Below the pieces are notes generated by a model. The model was given only the letters and a program-made list of their open reading frames with translations. It had not been told where the DNA came from and ran no database searches. A stretch of 64,000 nt of DNA from Ustulina deusta (lineage: Eukaryota > Ascomycota > Sordariomycetes > Xylariales > Xylariaceae): the NCBI GenBank assembly GCA_023159155.1, contig JAJNNX010000003.1, forward strand, positions 496,001 through 560,000, written 5' to 3'. Below, in pieces: positions 1 to 11,155 of the stretch. The position numbers and the translations under genes were made by a program. How positions within the stretch are numbered: the stretch's first letter is position 1; each line of letters starts with the position of its first letter.

Positions 1-244
1 CTCGAACGGTCGCGAGCTGGCCGCCTGGCAAAGGAGGAGACGGGAGGTTTGTTGGGGTTTATAGACGTGGATAGAAGTGTAGTGCAAGCCGGTATTCCCT
101 CCAAGATCCTTCTCGATCGAACGGCATCCCTCCAGCTCGAGCACTGTTTACGGCAACCCGACCTCTTAAGCCCGTCGACGACCCAGCCTTGCCCCTCCGT
201 CTCTCCGCCCTCCGCCGCTTGCGCGGCAAGATGCCATAGCGACC

Positions 245-2755
245 ATGGCCTCGAACTACTATTTCTCGAGCGATCCGTACCGGCGACATCCTGATCAAGC
301 GCTGAATCACAAAGTATCGAATCTGTCCGAGAGCTTGGACTCGCCGGGCCCGCTCCGCGGCCGCGAATCCCTCGTGTCCCTTCAGTCCTTTTACGACTCG
401 CCACCTCTCCCGCCGCCGAATAATTCAGCACCCGAGCAACAGGAGTATGGGGGAGGACAGTGGTCGGCTCCCTTCCGACGGAACAGTGGTGGGCGATACC
501 AACCCGTTTCCCCGACGCCGACGAGCCTCGGCCGCTTCAGAAGTTTCCGTGGGAGGGTGCACGATACAATACACGAGGATGAAAGCGTTGACATGTCGCT
601 GCTCAATGCGGCGGTGCCTCCTGCTCATTCCGCCCCGTACGACGTGGTCCCGAAAGCCGAGCCTCTCGAGCCCGCTTTCGAGCCCGCTTTCGACATGACC
701 TCCTTCGCGGGTCCGATGGGTGTTCAAGACCAGGAATTCCTAAAGTCCCTGCAACAGCAGGAGGCTCACGGAACGCTGACTGGTGGCATAGGACAAGGGG
801 AAGTGCCGAATACGACAATTAAGAGAGAGCACCTATCCTCCGCTCCGCCATCTCTCACGCGTAGCTTCACGCGGTCTCTGTCGGTGAGGAGGATGTCCGC
901 TTCGAATACAGGGTCGAATTGGAAAAGCCTCGGACAAGAGGAGGCGAATAAGAGAGGAGAAGTGATCGAAGTGGTTGTGGAAGACCATACAGGAGACGTT
1001 GATCTCAGTTCCATAACCGGGCCTAATACTGTTAAGCTGGACCAAGGCATTCCTGCGCCACCGCCCCCTCCTAAGAAGGAGGTGTTCTATCCCCGGCCCA
1101 ATTGGAAGCCTTTTGCTATGAGGTGGCCGTATTTGCTATTCATGATTCTCCTATCGGTTCTTCTCGGCATCGTGCAAGAGCTCGTCTATCAGATGTCGAG
1201 GCGTCCCGAGGGATTGCTCCACTTCACGACGGCCAAGGATCTCAATCCGGGGTTGTATTTCGTTTTCAAATTTGTCCCTACCATCATCACCGTCACATAT
1301 GGCGTCTTATGGCAGAATACAGACTTCGAGGTCAAGCGCCTCGAAGCTTTCTATCAGATGTCAAAGGAGGGAGGCGCGTTGGCGGCCCAGTCGATCAATG
1401 TCGACTATATCACGTTGTTCAACTTTGGACGGCCGCTGCTCGCTCTCCATCGGAAGCACTACGCCGTCTTCATCTCGTCGGTGGCTACTTTGCTCGCCGT
1501 GTCCCTTGTCCCGACTCTCGGCGCTGCGGCCCTCGTCCTCACCCCCGACCGGGCTACGCGGCTGGCGAACCCAGAGGGACTGAAGGTGATCATGGTGAGC
1601 GCTGTTCTCTCGCGTCTACTAACAGCCACATTCTTCGTGATCGCGATTCTGGGCTGCATCCTGTTTTATCAGCTGACCACGCGACGGTCGGGGCTGCTAG
1701 CCGACGTGAAGGGCATTGCGGGACTGGCGTCAATGGCCGTCGTCAGCCACATCATGACGGACTTTACAGACATGGATACCGCCAAGCCGAAGGACATCCA
1801 TCACAAATTGAAGAATCGGCGCTATGAACTGCGCAACTCGTCTCTGTTCTCCAAGGACTCTATGTCGACCAGCGCCCGCGAGAGCGATAAGTACAAGGAC
1901 GCTCTGTCCGAGAACCCCCATCCCCTGATGCTTCGGAAAGAAGGCTGCATACCCTTCATCATCGGGATCGTATTGTTCCTCACCCTCATACCCGTCTTCC
2001 TCTTCACGCCGGCCAGCGTCATCACGTACAAAGCACCCTGGGCTGTCACGGCACTGGCCGTCTGCATCAAACTAGGTTGGGGAAGTCTGGAAACGTCCAT
2101 CCGCATGCTCGAGCCGTACTACATCCTGGCCCAACGCCACGCGCCCGCCAAGACGCTGACGCTCGACTACACGGCCATGCCGTTCGCGGTGGTGGCGGTC
2201 CGCGCGCTCTTCAACCGGCACTGGACCGTCTTCCTCGTCGGCTGGGGCGCGGTTCTCGTGGAAGGGCTCACCATCTTCGCGACGAGTCTGGCGCAGGTCG
2301 AGGGGAAGGACTTCCTGGACCTGATCTCGGCGGACAGCGGCAACGTGCTGAACAAGGAGCTGGGCAGCGGGTCGGAGACGGTGCGGTCGTTCGTCGTGAC
2401 GCTGGCGCTGACGGCCTTCATCCTCTTCTACCTGGTCATCGTGGCGAGCCTCGTCTTCGTCCGCCGCCGCCACCCGTTCCTGCCGCGCCAGCCCACCACC
2501 ATCGCCAGCGTCCTGGCCTTCATGCACCAGTCCAAGATGCTGTACGACTTCGTCGGCACCGCCAAGCTCACCAACGCGCAGATGCGCGACAAGCTCGACG
2601 GCCTCGGCAAGACGTACGGCCTGGGCCTCTTCGTCGGCCGCGACGGCCAGACCCACTGCGGCGTCGACGAGGAGGAGCTCACGGGCAACTACAAGCACGG
2701 CATCAATTTCTTGCAGGGGAACATGCCCTGGCTCACGGATTGGCAGACGTTTTGA
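245..2755 (+). CDS. DUF3433-family multispan membrane protein
   Basis: Single-exon gene of 836 residues. The ATG sits in a good context (cgaccATGG) and opens a long Ser/Pro-rich, probably disordered and cytoplasmic N-terminal region (about residues 1-285). Hydrophobic segments follow near residues 291-312, 330-352, 405-432, 447-478, 568-592 and 600-620, with further segments in the last 150 residues. The repeated layout of a hydrophobic pair followed by a loop (for example RRPEGLLHFTTAKDLNPGLY and the later ITYKAPWAVTALAVCIKLGW stretch) fits the fungal DUF3433 family, in which the domain occurs twice. No catalytic motif is visible. Members are predicted plasma-membrane or endomembrane proteins of unknown role. 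The 3' half is clearly richer in G/C at third codon positions than the 5' half. Family call is from recognition, not from a profile search. Confidence 0.85.
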   Translation: MASNYYFSSDPYRRHPDQALNHKVSNLSESLDSPGPLRGRESLVSLQSFYDSPPLPPPNNSAPEQQEYGGGQWSAPFRRNSGGRYQPVSPTPTSLGRFRSFRGRVHDTIHEDESVDMSLLNAAVPPAHSAPYDVVPKAEPLEPAFEPAFDMTSFAGPMGVQDQEFLKSLQQQEAHGTLTGGIGQGEVPNTTIKREHLSSAPPSLTRSFTRSLSVRRMSASNTGSNWKSLGQEEANKRGEVIEVVVEDHTGDVDLSSITGPNTVKLDQGIPAPPPPPKKEVFYPRPNWKPFAMRWPYLLFMILLSVLLGIVQELVYQMSRRPEGLLHFTTAKDLNPGLYFVFKFVPTIITVTYGVLWQNTDFEVKRLEAFYQMSKEGGALAAQSINVDYITLFNFGRPLLALHRKHYAVFISSVATLLAVSLVPTLGAAALVLTPDRATRLANPEGLKVIMVSAVLSRLLTATFFVIAILGCILFYQLTTRRSGLLADVKGIAGLASMAVVSHIMTDFTDMDTAKPKDIHHKLKNRRYELRNSSLFSKDSMSTSARESDKYKDALSENPHPLMLRKEGCIPFIIGIVLFLTLIPVFLFTPASVITYKAPWAVTALAVCIKLGWGSLETSIRMLEPYYILAQRHAPAKTLTLDYTAMPFAVVAVRALFNRHWTVFLVGWGAVLVEGLTIFATSLAQVEGKDFLDLISADSGNVLNKELGSGSETVRSFVVTLALTAFILFYLVIVASLVFVRRRHPFLPRQPTTIASVLAFMHQSKMLYDFVGTAKLTNAQMRDKLDGLGKTYGLGLFVGRDGQTHCGVDEEELTGNYKHGINFLQGNMPWLTDWQTF

Positions 2756-3482
2756 GGCCGGACGGGATTACTACTACTACGTGGCTATCAATGATCCGGA
2801 TAAGATCCCGGGGAGGGGGAGGGGGGACTCATCTTTGGGTTCATACGGCATGACATGACATGCATGGCGTTTCGATGAGTTGCATTTGGGGTCGCATGAG
2901 GGAATTGGCGATTTCCCTTGGATCGAGATGTGTGTGTACATGCGGCATTTAATGTACAAACGGGCAAACGGGGGACTTGAAATCACGCATGTGCGTGTAT
3001 GTCTGGTGACGGACCTAGAACAGTCTCTCGTATTGATGGGATGGACACCTAGATAGTAGCTGGGAATGTCAATCCGTATAAACAACTTTGAGGATTTCAG
3101 GTCTATCCAGCTCAATGCCAGGCGCCGAGTTGAGAGTTGTGTACTTAAGTCATCAACAGTTTGTCACTCGTCAGCAGGAGAAACGCAGGGTAGATTAAGA
3201 AATTGTTTTTTAACATAAAACTTGGAAGCTATCATGACTTATATATGCAACATTAACGCACTGTAATACCGCCTTATCCAACATCGTCGTCTCATCATCA
3301 CCACACACAATACAAGGTGTAACAGAGGCCTCTCTATACCTACAGAAGCCGACGTGCTCTTTTTTTTTTTCTCGGTCGCCCCCCCCCCCTCCATTTGTTT
3401 TAACGCTTAATCCAAAACTTATCTCACACTCGCAACGTAAATCTTGAGAAATAGAAACGACGTGTCGATGAATGAATGGGAT
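2756..3482. other. Intergenic, convergent 3' ends
   Basis: Spacer between two genes that converge (DUF3433 on +, isocitrate lyase on -), so it should hold both 3' UTRs and no promoters. The only clear structure is a homopolymer junction, a T run followed by a C run, near 3360-3391. No ORF with coding character was seen. Confidence 0.6.
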
Positions 3483-5343
3483 TTAATGGAACTGGTCCTC
3501 TGTGACACCCTTGCCCATGGCGGCGGTGGAGCTGATGCCGCCGGTGACCATCTTCTGGAGCTCGTCGACGTAGGTGGCGCCGCTCCACTTCTGGTGCTTG
3601 ACGACGTCGACGCCGGCGTCCATCTCGGGCTCCTGGACGAGCTCGCCGTACGCGCGCATGCCAACCTTGGCGTACGCCGAGGCGAAGCGGTCGGCTGCCA
3701 GCGCGGTGGTGTGTAGACCAGCCAGTGTGATGAATTGCCAGCAGTATCCCAGGGTGGCCAGCCGTCGAATGTAAGTCTCTTGCTCGTCACGGGGCATCGC
3801 TGTCTTCCAGTTGAACGAGGGCGAAAGGTTGTAAGCGAGCCTAGAGTAGGAGGGCAATTAGTATTTTTCTTTGTATGCATTGCGACAGGACACCAAATCC
3901 AAGCGGGGGAAAGAGGATGATGGAGGGGACGCATAAAAGATAATACTCACTTCTGTTCCGGCCAGACAGCGTGGACTCCGTCTGCAAACTCCTTCGCCTG
4001 CTGGTAATCGGGGAGCTTGCTCTCCATCCAGATGGCATCACAGTACGGTGCATACGCGACGGCGCGGTTGATGGCGCAGTCGCAGCCTCCCTTCAATCTG
4101 TAGTATCCTTCACGCACACGCGGAGCATCCCAGTTGAAGTAGATGTCAGTGCCGAGGATACCGTGGGCGATGGCGCGAGCCTCGGGATTGCTCTTGCCTT
4201 TCGCCTGGGCAAGGTACTGCTTGATCAATGCCTTCTTGTCGCCGGCTACAGTTGCGGACGCCGTGATGGCGTCTACGACGGCCTCGTCGAAACGCTTGAG
4301 GTTTGCCTCTTTCAACCACGCATCTTCGATAGCCTGGAGTTGCTCGCCGCTCTTACCGGCCTGCTCAGCGGCGATCATGAGATCGTTAAGCGGCTGGAGG
4401 TTAGGGTTTGTGGACCCGATGATGAAGGCGTGATCTCGCGGGTCAATCGTTGTTGTGATGAGCGTTGCTGCCTCGGCGTCGGTACGAGCGACCGCTAGCA
4501 GATCCGTGCCCATGATATCGGCCTGCGCACGGATCGCAACAAGTCGGTTGATGTGCTCGCTGATAGGCACGAGAACCTTACCAGCCATGTGTCCGCACTT
4601 CTTCGTGCCCGGGGCTTGATCCTCGATGTGGATACCGGCTGCGCCGTGCTCAATGAAGAGCTTGGTGAGCTTCATCACAGCCGTGAGACCGCCATGTCCC
4701 GTATCAGCGTCGGCAATGATTGGGCGGAGATAATCGATGTTGGCGAGCTTTGAACGCAGAGCTTTAGGTGTGCTAAGGCGTTCTTGGCGTTGCTTGCGGT
4801 CGTGGAATAGTTGCGCCATGAAAAGGTGTTTTACTTTGTTGGGAACGGTGGTCTTGTTCCTGGTTAGCCATGGTTGGGATGAGGATGCTGGTCCTTTCAC
4901 TTACATAGGGGTAGTCAGCTAGATCGGGACCAGGCTCATCGGATGATGAAGCAGTAGACGATGACTGCCAGCCTGAGACGTAGACAGTATCTAGGTACTT
5001 GGCCATTTGCGTGACCGCCGTCGGCTCTAAACAACCGTAAGTGTAGCTGGCATCACGGTTCTGCGTCATTAGTACACCTGGTATGGAAGCTGTTTTATCG
5101 AGGGGTCTCTACCTGGAATCTGTTCTCTAGGATATTCCATAACTTCTTGGATTGCGCATTGCCCGGGTACTGGATTTGGAGGTGTCCTCGTTTCGAGACG
5201 ATCTGCTCGGCCGTGAATGGCCGCTTGGTGTATCTCCATCTCGAGTCACTCCACCACCTCTTTACGGCCTCAACCTCTTGGGCGAAGAGCTCATCTTCGA
5301 TGTTCGGGTCAACGGCCGTGTTGATCATGTTATTCGACGCCAT
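3483..5343 (-). CDS. icl1: Isocitrate lyase (glyoxylate cycle)
   Basis: Cleaves isocitrate to glyoxylate and succinate, which allows growth on acetate or fatty acids; in filamentous fungi the enzyme is peroxisomal or glyoxysomal. Four exons splice cleanly: 5343-5113, 5060-4905, 4852-3951 and 3840-3483, giving 548 residues, the normal family length. Intron 2 uses a CAAG acceptor, chosen because it gives DYPYTTVPNKV, which matches the family without a gap. The catalytic KKCGH motif is at about residues 213-217. [22 protein letters not shown] and [11 protein letters not shown] are all present. The protein ends in TEDQFH, so there is no C-terminal SKL-type peroxisomal signal. I chose the ATG at 5343 because it gives MASNN followed directly by the conserved [15 protein letters not shown] block. 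The 2.2-kb upstream spacer is not shared with a divergent gene. Confidence 0.97.
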
Positions 5344-7580
5344 GGTGAGTAGTTGAGTTTGGATTGATATAGCTGTGAAGCGCTTAAGAAGAAGATCAAG
5401 TACAATTCGGTTCTCGAGAGGAAACAAGAGTGTGTCGGTCTAAGGCGATGGAATGCGGTGGGTATCACGTAAGAAATGAGACTGGAATGGAGGGGAGAGT
5501 GTCAAAGGGTAGGAGATGGCGAAAGATTACAGCCCCGTCTTATGGCATCCAAGAATTAGAATAGTTTTGAAAGCTAAGGTCCCAGGCTGTCTCTGCTATA
5601 AGTACATGATCCCCTACTTCGTTCTCCATCGACCATGACCCGGCTAGTCACAACACACTCATAGCTCGGCGTAAATCGGCCAAGCGGCTGCGTCAGGGTT
5701 ACCACGGGCCGGGGTACATGCTGCTGCTCGCGAAATTGGGAGGCGATGATAGTATCTTCCGCCTCTCCTCTCCTTGTCATAGGTCAATGACTGCAGGCGG
5801 TCGGCGCGGCGATCAGAGTATGGGCCTCGGGAAGCACGCGACGCGGCTTCTGACTTGACGTCTAGACTGCATCATTCTCCGTTCGGCTCAAAGGGAGTTC
5901 CTGGCAGGCCTAGGCGCGGTGGACGTGGTGGATTCAGATGCAGCTCCCAGACGGAGGGAAAGCCGTGATTCGCCAGTCAACCGAGCTAGAAAGGAAAAGC
6001 GTCGAGGATGCTTCTTGACCCTGTGGCAAGGCTATGCCAAGGGAGGATGACGATGGAGTCTCCCCGCAATTTCCCAAGCTGAAGCACGGCCTAGTCTCGA
6101 CAAGGCCTAGTGCCGAGCGCCGGGTCCCAGCCATCTCGCGGCATCTTGGGCAACGATGACGATGACGCAGTGGGTGATGCTCCATGCTGGCAGGTCGGTA
6201 CTGACTCTGTCCTGGGGTACGGGGGCACCGACCACCAGCGCACTCCGATAAGGCTAACGGGGAGAGCAATGCACGATGAAATCCACTAGAAATAGGAGTC
6301 CATCGACTACCTATAGAAATAGGAGCAGTGTAGAGCAATTGAGTCCTGACACTCTTCTACGTTTCGCTCTTTTCAGCAATTTTGTTTTTTCCCTTCTTTT
6401 TTCTTTGTCCCTGGAATCGATCGTCAACGATAATATGCATCCGCCCCGCCCGCTTTGTTTGTTGCTGGCATGTGAAAATTGGAGTGGGTTGCAGTTGGAG
6501 TACCTGGTGCTAACTACCTAGGTACTGGAAATACCTAGGTATACGACAAGTTAAGCACGATCTACCTAGGTACTATCTTGAGGAGGTTTATGATCGGTAG
6601 GTGCTTCCGCGGACAGAACCTGGACAGAGCCTGGAAAGAACCCGGTCACTTCCGGCCTATAATCTGACCGCCCTTACCATCGTTTCCCTGAGCGGCTCGA
6701 GGGCCTCGGCTTAAAGGCAACATGCCTGTCGCCGTCGCTTATCGCCTATCGCTTATCAGGAGTTCCAGCGCAATTTCGAGCTTCACATGATAGTCGAACC
6801 GAAACGAGTCATGGTCAGTCATTATACCCTGACCGACCTGGGTGGTCCAGCCGTGGTCGGAGTGAGGCTCAATTGCATTGGAATGTGACCTTCGCATTTG
6901 TGAGTCAGACGGCTCATTTTCTGGAAACACTTGCATTATTGTTCGCTTCTGCAAAGCCGATAACTCCGCGGAGGTCCCTCGTTCTTATTCATCCGCCTCC
7001 CGTCTCTCCGTTGCTCGATAGCGATGACCGGGACAGGCTTCAGACATGTCATATCGCCGACCCGAGGCAGACTAGAGTGAACGTCTCTCGCGAACGGTTT
7101 ATCAGCCATTGGTCCTGGTCTAATACGTGGCCACGGCATCATGATTGTATGGATCAGAGCAACCCATCGTCTTTCTTGGCGGAAAACGCCCGAGAGGTGA
7201 CAGCACAATTGCCATGTTCAGCAAGCACGTCTTGCACCGTGGTATTAAAGCAATTCCTGTATTCTGCATCGCACAATGCTATCTATACACGTAGGAGCGG
7301 TAGCTTTTGAGGGCTGTTGCAAGTGCCAAACCTGTCTCATTTAGGATATCCAGTTTTCTTGTTGGTGCCAGAAGGTAGCGATCAATGGACGTGTAGCTGC
7401 AAGTCTAAGTGGTGGCCAGCAAACCAACAATAACAAAACGACAGCAATATGCGTTGCTACACGTAGCTCATGAATTCGGGCTGCAATGACGCCCAACCTA
7501 GTATGCCTGTACTTCTCGCGCACATTTCCTCTCGAAGTTGTAAGCATCCTGCTCCCAACAAATCTCGCCCGCGAGAAACG
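5344..7580. other. Intergenic: icl promoter side and 5' flank of BTB gene
   Basis: About 2.2 kb between divergent genes. Short ORFs here lack codon structure or homology I recognise. Three copies of the palindrome TACCTAGGTA fall within 58 bp (6515, 6532, 6563), and one TTCCGGCC half-palindrome lies at 6650-6657. Regulatory sites for carbon-source control of isocitrate lyase would be expected in the part next to 5344, but I could not assign any with confidence. Confidence 0.5.
6515..6572. repeat. Three TACCTAGGTA palindromes
   Basis: Three exact copies of the 10-bp self-complementary word TACCTAGGTA at 6515-6524, 6532-6541 and 6563-6572. Further exact copies lie at 14514, 35194, 35344, 35352 and 46352, all intergenic. 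Confidence 0.85.
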
Positions 7581-8888
7581 ATGGCAGTACATGAAGTGGT
7601 ATTAGATCCAGATGGTGACATCCTTGTCATCGTACCTGGGAAGCTCCCCAAGATCCATGTGGAAGATGCAGGTTCGGGCTCTAGTGGAACTAATCTTAAT
7701 CAATCCGAATCTCCAACAGAAGTTCCAACAGAAATTCCAACAGAAGCTCCAACAGAAGTTCCAGCAGAAGAAGCCGCTGACAACGAAAAACATCAGCCTA
7801 ATGCATCCGTGCTGCTGGAAGAAGAGCAATGGCGATTCAGGGCCTCTTCGAAACATCTAGCTCTGGCTTCCACTCGTGTCAAAACAATGATGAAAGGGAG
7901 TGACGCCAACGAGACCCACGACGATGGACTGCTTCACTGGAATTTCGACGGTTTCGACGTCAACGCAATTTCCATCATCCTGAGCGTCATTCATGGTCTG
8001 AACCGTCGAGTGCCGCGGACGGTCAGTCTTACCATGTTAGCTCAGATCGCTTCTGTCGTGGAATATCTCAAATGCCACGAGGTGATGGAGCTTTATGCAA
8101 GTATTTGGGTGGATCACATCGGGGACCCGGACCCGGCCCCGTCCCGAGAGGACTGGGATTGCTGGATCTCCGTCGCAGGAGTATTTCAAAACGCCGCAAT
8201 CTTCAAGAAGTGGACGCACGTGGCTATTATCCAGAGCCTGAATAGTACTCCTTCCTTGGAGTTACCGATACTATCCCAAATCTATGGTAAGGGCTCACAC
8301 ATAGGATCCCCGCTATAACCGGAACCTTCTAACCTTTGCACTACAGATGTGATCGACCAGCGGCGACAGCTGCACCTCGACAAGATTGTATCTTGTGTGT
8401 ACGGCCATATCGATCGCCTGAGTGAGCAAAAAACTTGCTCTGTCGAATGCGATGCTATACTACTAGGGACATTGATCCGGCAGCTACGAGCCAACTCCCT
8501 TCCCAGCATCTGCCCGATGAAGCCATATGAGGGATTGAGCTTTAGTCAGGTGGTCAAGACTATCAGGGGCCTAACGGTCCCGGACTGGTATTCCAAAGTG
8601 AATGAAAGCGAGGAACCTGTCGTAAACCCTTTCGATTTCTGGGGTGCCTCCAAGAAAGCCACCAAATCCCATCACAAGAAGGCAAAAATGAAGGTGAAGA
8701 AGAAATCGCGGCCATCTGATGAGTGGGGAGTTTCGGGTCCAGTGGAAGAGTTCGAGGAGCTGGAGGAACTAGTAGTAGCTGAGCACAAATGCGGATTCGA
8801 TGTACTGCTCGCCACGGTGAATAGCTTGGAATCAGAGATTCAGGGTCTTGACCTTGAGAATGATTTGGGCATCGGGCGTGGAGGATAA
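7581..8888 (+). CDS. BTB/POZ-like protein, tandem paralogue A
   Basis: Two exons (7581-8286 and 8347-8888) encode 415 residues. The segment FRASSKHLALASTRVKTMM followed by a long helical stretch matches the fungal BTB/POZ pattern, in which 'F.VSSKHL.LASP.FK.ML' starts the domain. These proteins usually act as dimerisation or ubiquitin-ligase adaptor modules, but the role here is unknown. The start at 7581 is preferred over an in-frame start at 7470 because it aligns with the paralogue's N-terminus (VLDPDGDILVIV against VLDPDGDLLVIL). Residues 45-64 are a PTEVP/PTEIP/PTEAP repeat encoded by five 12-bp units. A lysine-rich patch (KKATKSHHKKAKMKVKKK) near residue 350 could be a nuclear localisation signal. 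The end, LESEIQGLDLENDLG, is shared with paralogue B. Confidence 0.8.
7713..7772 (+). repeat. 12-bp coding tandem repeat (5 units)
   Basis: Five consecutive 12-bp units of the form ccaacagaagtt, with one to four substitutions, encode PTEV/PTEI/PTEA/PTEV/PAEE in the N-terminal region of paralogue A. Paralogue B has a different repeat at the same place. Confidence 0.9.
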
Positions 8889-9653
8889 TGAAGACAGCAT
8901 CTTCCCAAGTCAGTGGCAACAGAAGGATGATTAATAGTACGAGGGTCGTTATCTATTCATATTAGCGGCACCACCTTGTTGGATGTACTAGCAGTGCTTC
9001 AAGCAGATTGAAAGATGGCTACATTTATGAGTCAGGCCAGTTGTTTGTCAATTACCTGTCTTCTTCTTGCAGTGGCTAATACACGTTGGTAAGCAATGTT
9101 TTCGCCTTGACTCATGGTTCAGTTGCTCGCACAGCTTGTGCAATGGACAGCGGCTGCATTCCACTGTGAGTAGAATGGCGAGGGAACAAACGTGCCTCCT
9201 TTTAATTGCACGTGGTTTCCTAGAACAGATGCCATCGTCGGGAAGGTACAAGGTACGGTACATGTGGACATGTAAGGACCCCGCACCTTTTCCGTCTCTT
9301 CTACAACATCGACGTATTCACCTTGCTGCCTTAGGTACGCAATACTATGGCTTACAGTTTGCCTTTCGTAGCATGGAGCTTCGAGTAACATGGCGTGCTG
9401 GATCTCTTTTGCTCATTTCGAACCCCGCCCCTTGTTACCTGGGTGTTTGAACAGCCTGGGCACTCAGCCATCACACCTAGGATTTAGCACGGTAACTAGC
9501 TCAGACACCCTGCGACTAACAAACAACACCCACTCACTACCTCACGCAACCTGTTTGCAAGGCCGCCCAGCCCCCTCCATATCTCCGCCCGCAGACAACG
9601 CCTTCAATTCACGTTGAAGCACCTCAGTCTCAAACATCTAATCGCGCGCAGAT
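8889..9653. other. Intergenic between BTB paralogues
   Basis: Spacer of about 765 bp holding the 3' UTR of paralogue A and the promoter of paralogue B. I see no coding exon and no convincing regulatory motif. Confidence 0.5.
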
Positions 9654-10884
9654 ATGGGGCAAAATCAATCAGTTTTAGATCCAGATGGCGACCTTCTAGT
9701 CATTCTGTGCAATCCTTCAAGCACTACTGGGCTATGCGAAGATCCCGAAAGCAGTAGTCTCGGGACTGCGGCAGTGGTAGGGTCCTACAGCGACAGCGAC
9801 AGCGACTGCGACATCCACATCGACATCCACAAAGAAGCTGAGCTCACGCCGCCGGGATCCGAGGTTCCCAGCGAATGGCATTGCAAAGTCTCCTCCAAAC
9901 ACCTTGCCCTCGCGTCCCCGTATTTCAAGGCCATGCTAAATGGGCCATGGCGCGAGGCCACCGAGATCCACGAGGATGGACTGCGGCACTGGGAAGTCGA
10001 AGATTTCAACCCGCACGCAATGAGCATCGTGTTAAGCATCATCCACTGCAAGAACCATCTAGTCCCACAACTTCTTGGGCTTGACATGCTGGTCGAGGTC
10101 GCGCGCATTGTAGATTATCTCAAGTGCTACGAGGCCACGGAACTGTACGGCAGTCTTTGGATCCGCAGTCTCGAAGACAACATCCCCACGTCGTACAACA
10201 ATGAATTGCTGCACTGGATCTGCATCGCATGTGTATTCCGCGAGGATAAGATCTTCGAACGCTGCACGCGTGTTGCCATCCTCGAAAATCAGCAAGAGAT
10301 TCCCACGCTAGGGCTCCCAGTTCTTGCACAGGTTAGCGGTGAGTAGCGCGTCAGATGCCTACAAGATCCGATTCCTCTACTTCAGGTTCTGATAGTCAAC
10401 AAACCTAGATTTGATCAATCAGCGCAGAATGCACCACCTTGATGAAATATTTGCATCCGTATACAGCCTGAAGGACAAATTAACTCAGGAGACCAAGTGC
10501 TCTTTTAATTGCGATGCTAGTAAGTAGGATATGCGTGTACTATCCATCTTCCCTCTGGCCTTGCAATACCTAACTTCCCATGTTCAAGTGCGCTTAGGAT
10601 ATTTAACCAAGTATATGCACGCGAACGCTCTTGGTTCTTGCCCAATAAGACCTTACACGGGGTTGAGTGTCGCCAGCGTGATCGAAACCTTCAAATCCAA
10701 CTTACCCGTTGCAATCGAGAAGAAGCAGGAGGTACCTCGCAGTAGGCCTCGCCTGCATTGTGGATTCAAGGAACTAATCGCCACGATGATCACCTTGGAA
10801 TCGGAGATTCAAGGTCTTGATCTTAAGCACGATTGGGCATCCAGCAGGCATACTGATGAAATCGCTCACAAAGTCGGGGGGTAG
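9654..10884 (+). CDS. BTB/POZ-like protein, tandem paralogue B
   Basis: Three exons (9654-10338, 10409-10519, 10589-10884) encode 363 residues. It is colinear with the upstream paralogue: VLDPDGDLLVIL, a low-complexity stretch (here an Asp/Ser run, SYSDSDSDCDIHIDIH), then the BTB-type core VSSKHLALASPYFKAMLNG, YLKCYEATELYGSLW, and the tail LESEIQGLDLKHDW. Intron 1 is at the same codon and phase as in paralogue A. Intron 2 (10520-10588, acceptor TTCAAG) interrupts a codon that is uninterrupted in paralogue A. The Lys-rich insertion of paralogue A is missing, which explains the shorter protein. Function is unknown beyond the BTB/POZ-like fold, which usually mediates protein-protein contacts. 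Confidence 0.78.
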
Positions 10885-11155
10885 TAGAGGGATACTTAAG
10901 TGGACGCATGCCAAGGTTAGCAATGCACGCGCGCGTATTTGATGTTGCTTTTCAAGCTACACATGGTGCTAGTACGAATAGGAGGTGTAGCCCCTCGTTG
11001 AACACTAAAGTGCAGGATGCACAGATACAATTCCTCCCGTCTAGTCCATCGAGACCCGCCCAAACCTAAGCAATTCAAAAATGATTGCGGATACTCACTC
11101 TCCCCAGTAGCCCGCCAACGCCGGCCGCGGCGGGCTGCGGGCACCAGAGGCTAAA

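Noticed and set aside
2072..2698. 208-codon minus-strand frame in the DUF3433 gene
   Set aside because: Lies entirely opposite the GC-rich 3' half of a convincing membrane-protein gene; composition is that of a reverse-strand shadow.
9405..9435. Box-B-like TTTCGAACCCCG as part of a tRNA gene
   Set aside because: No matching acceptor, D or anticodon stem on either strand.
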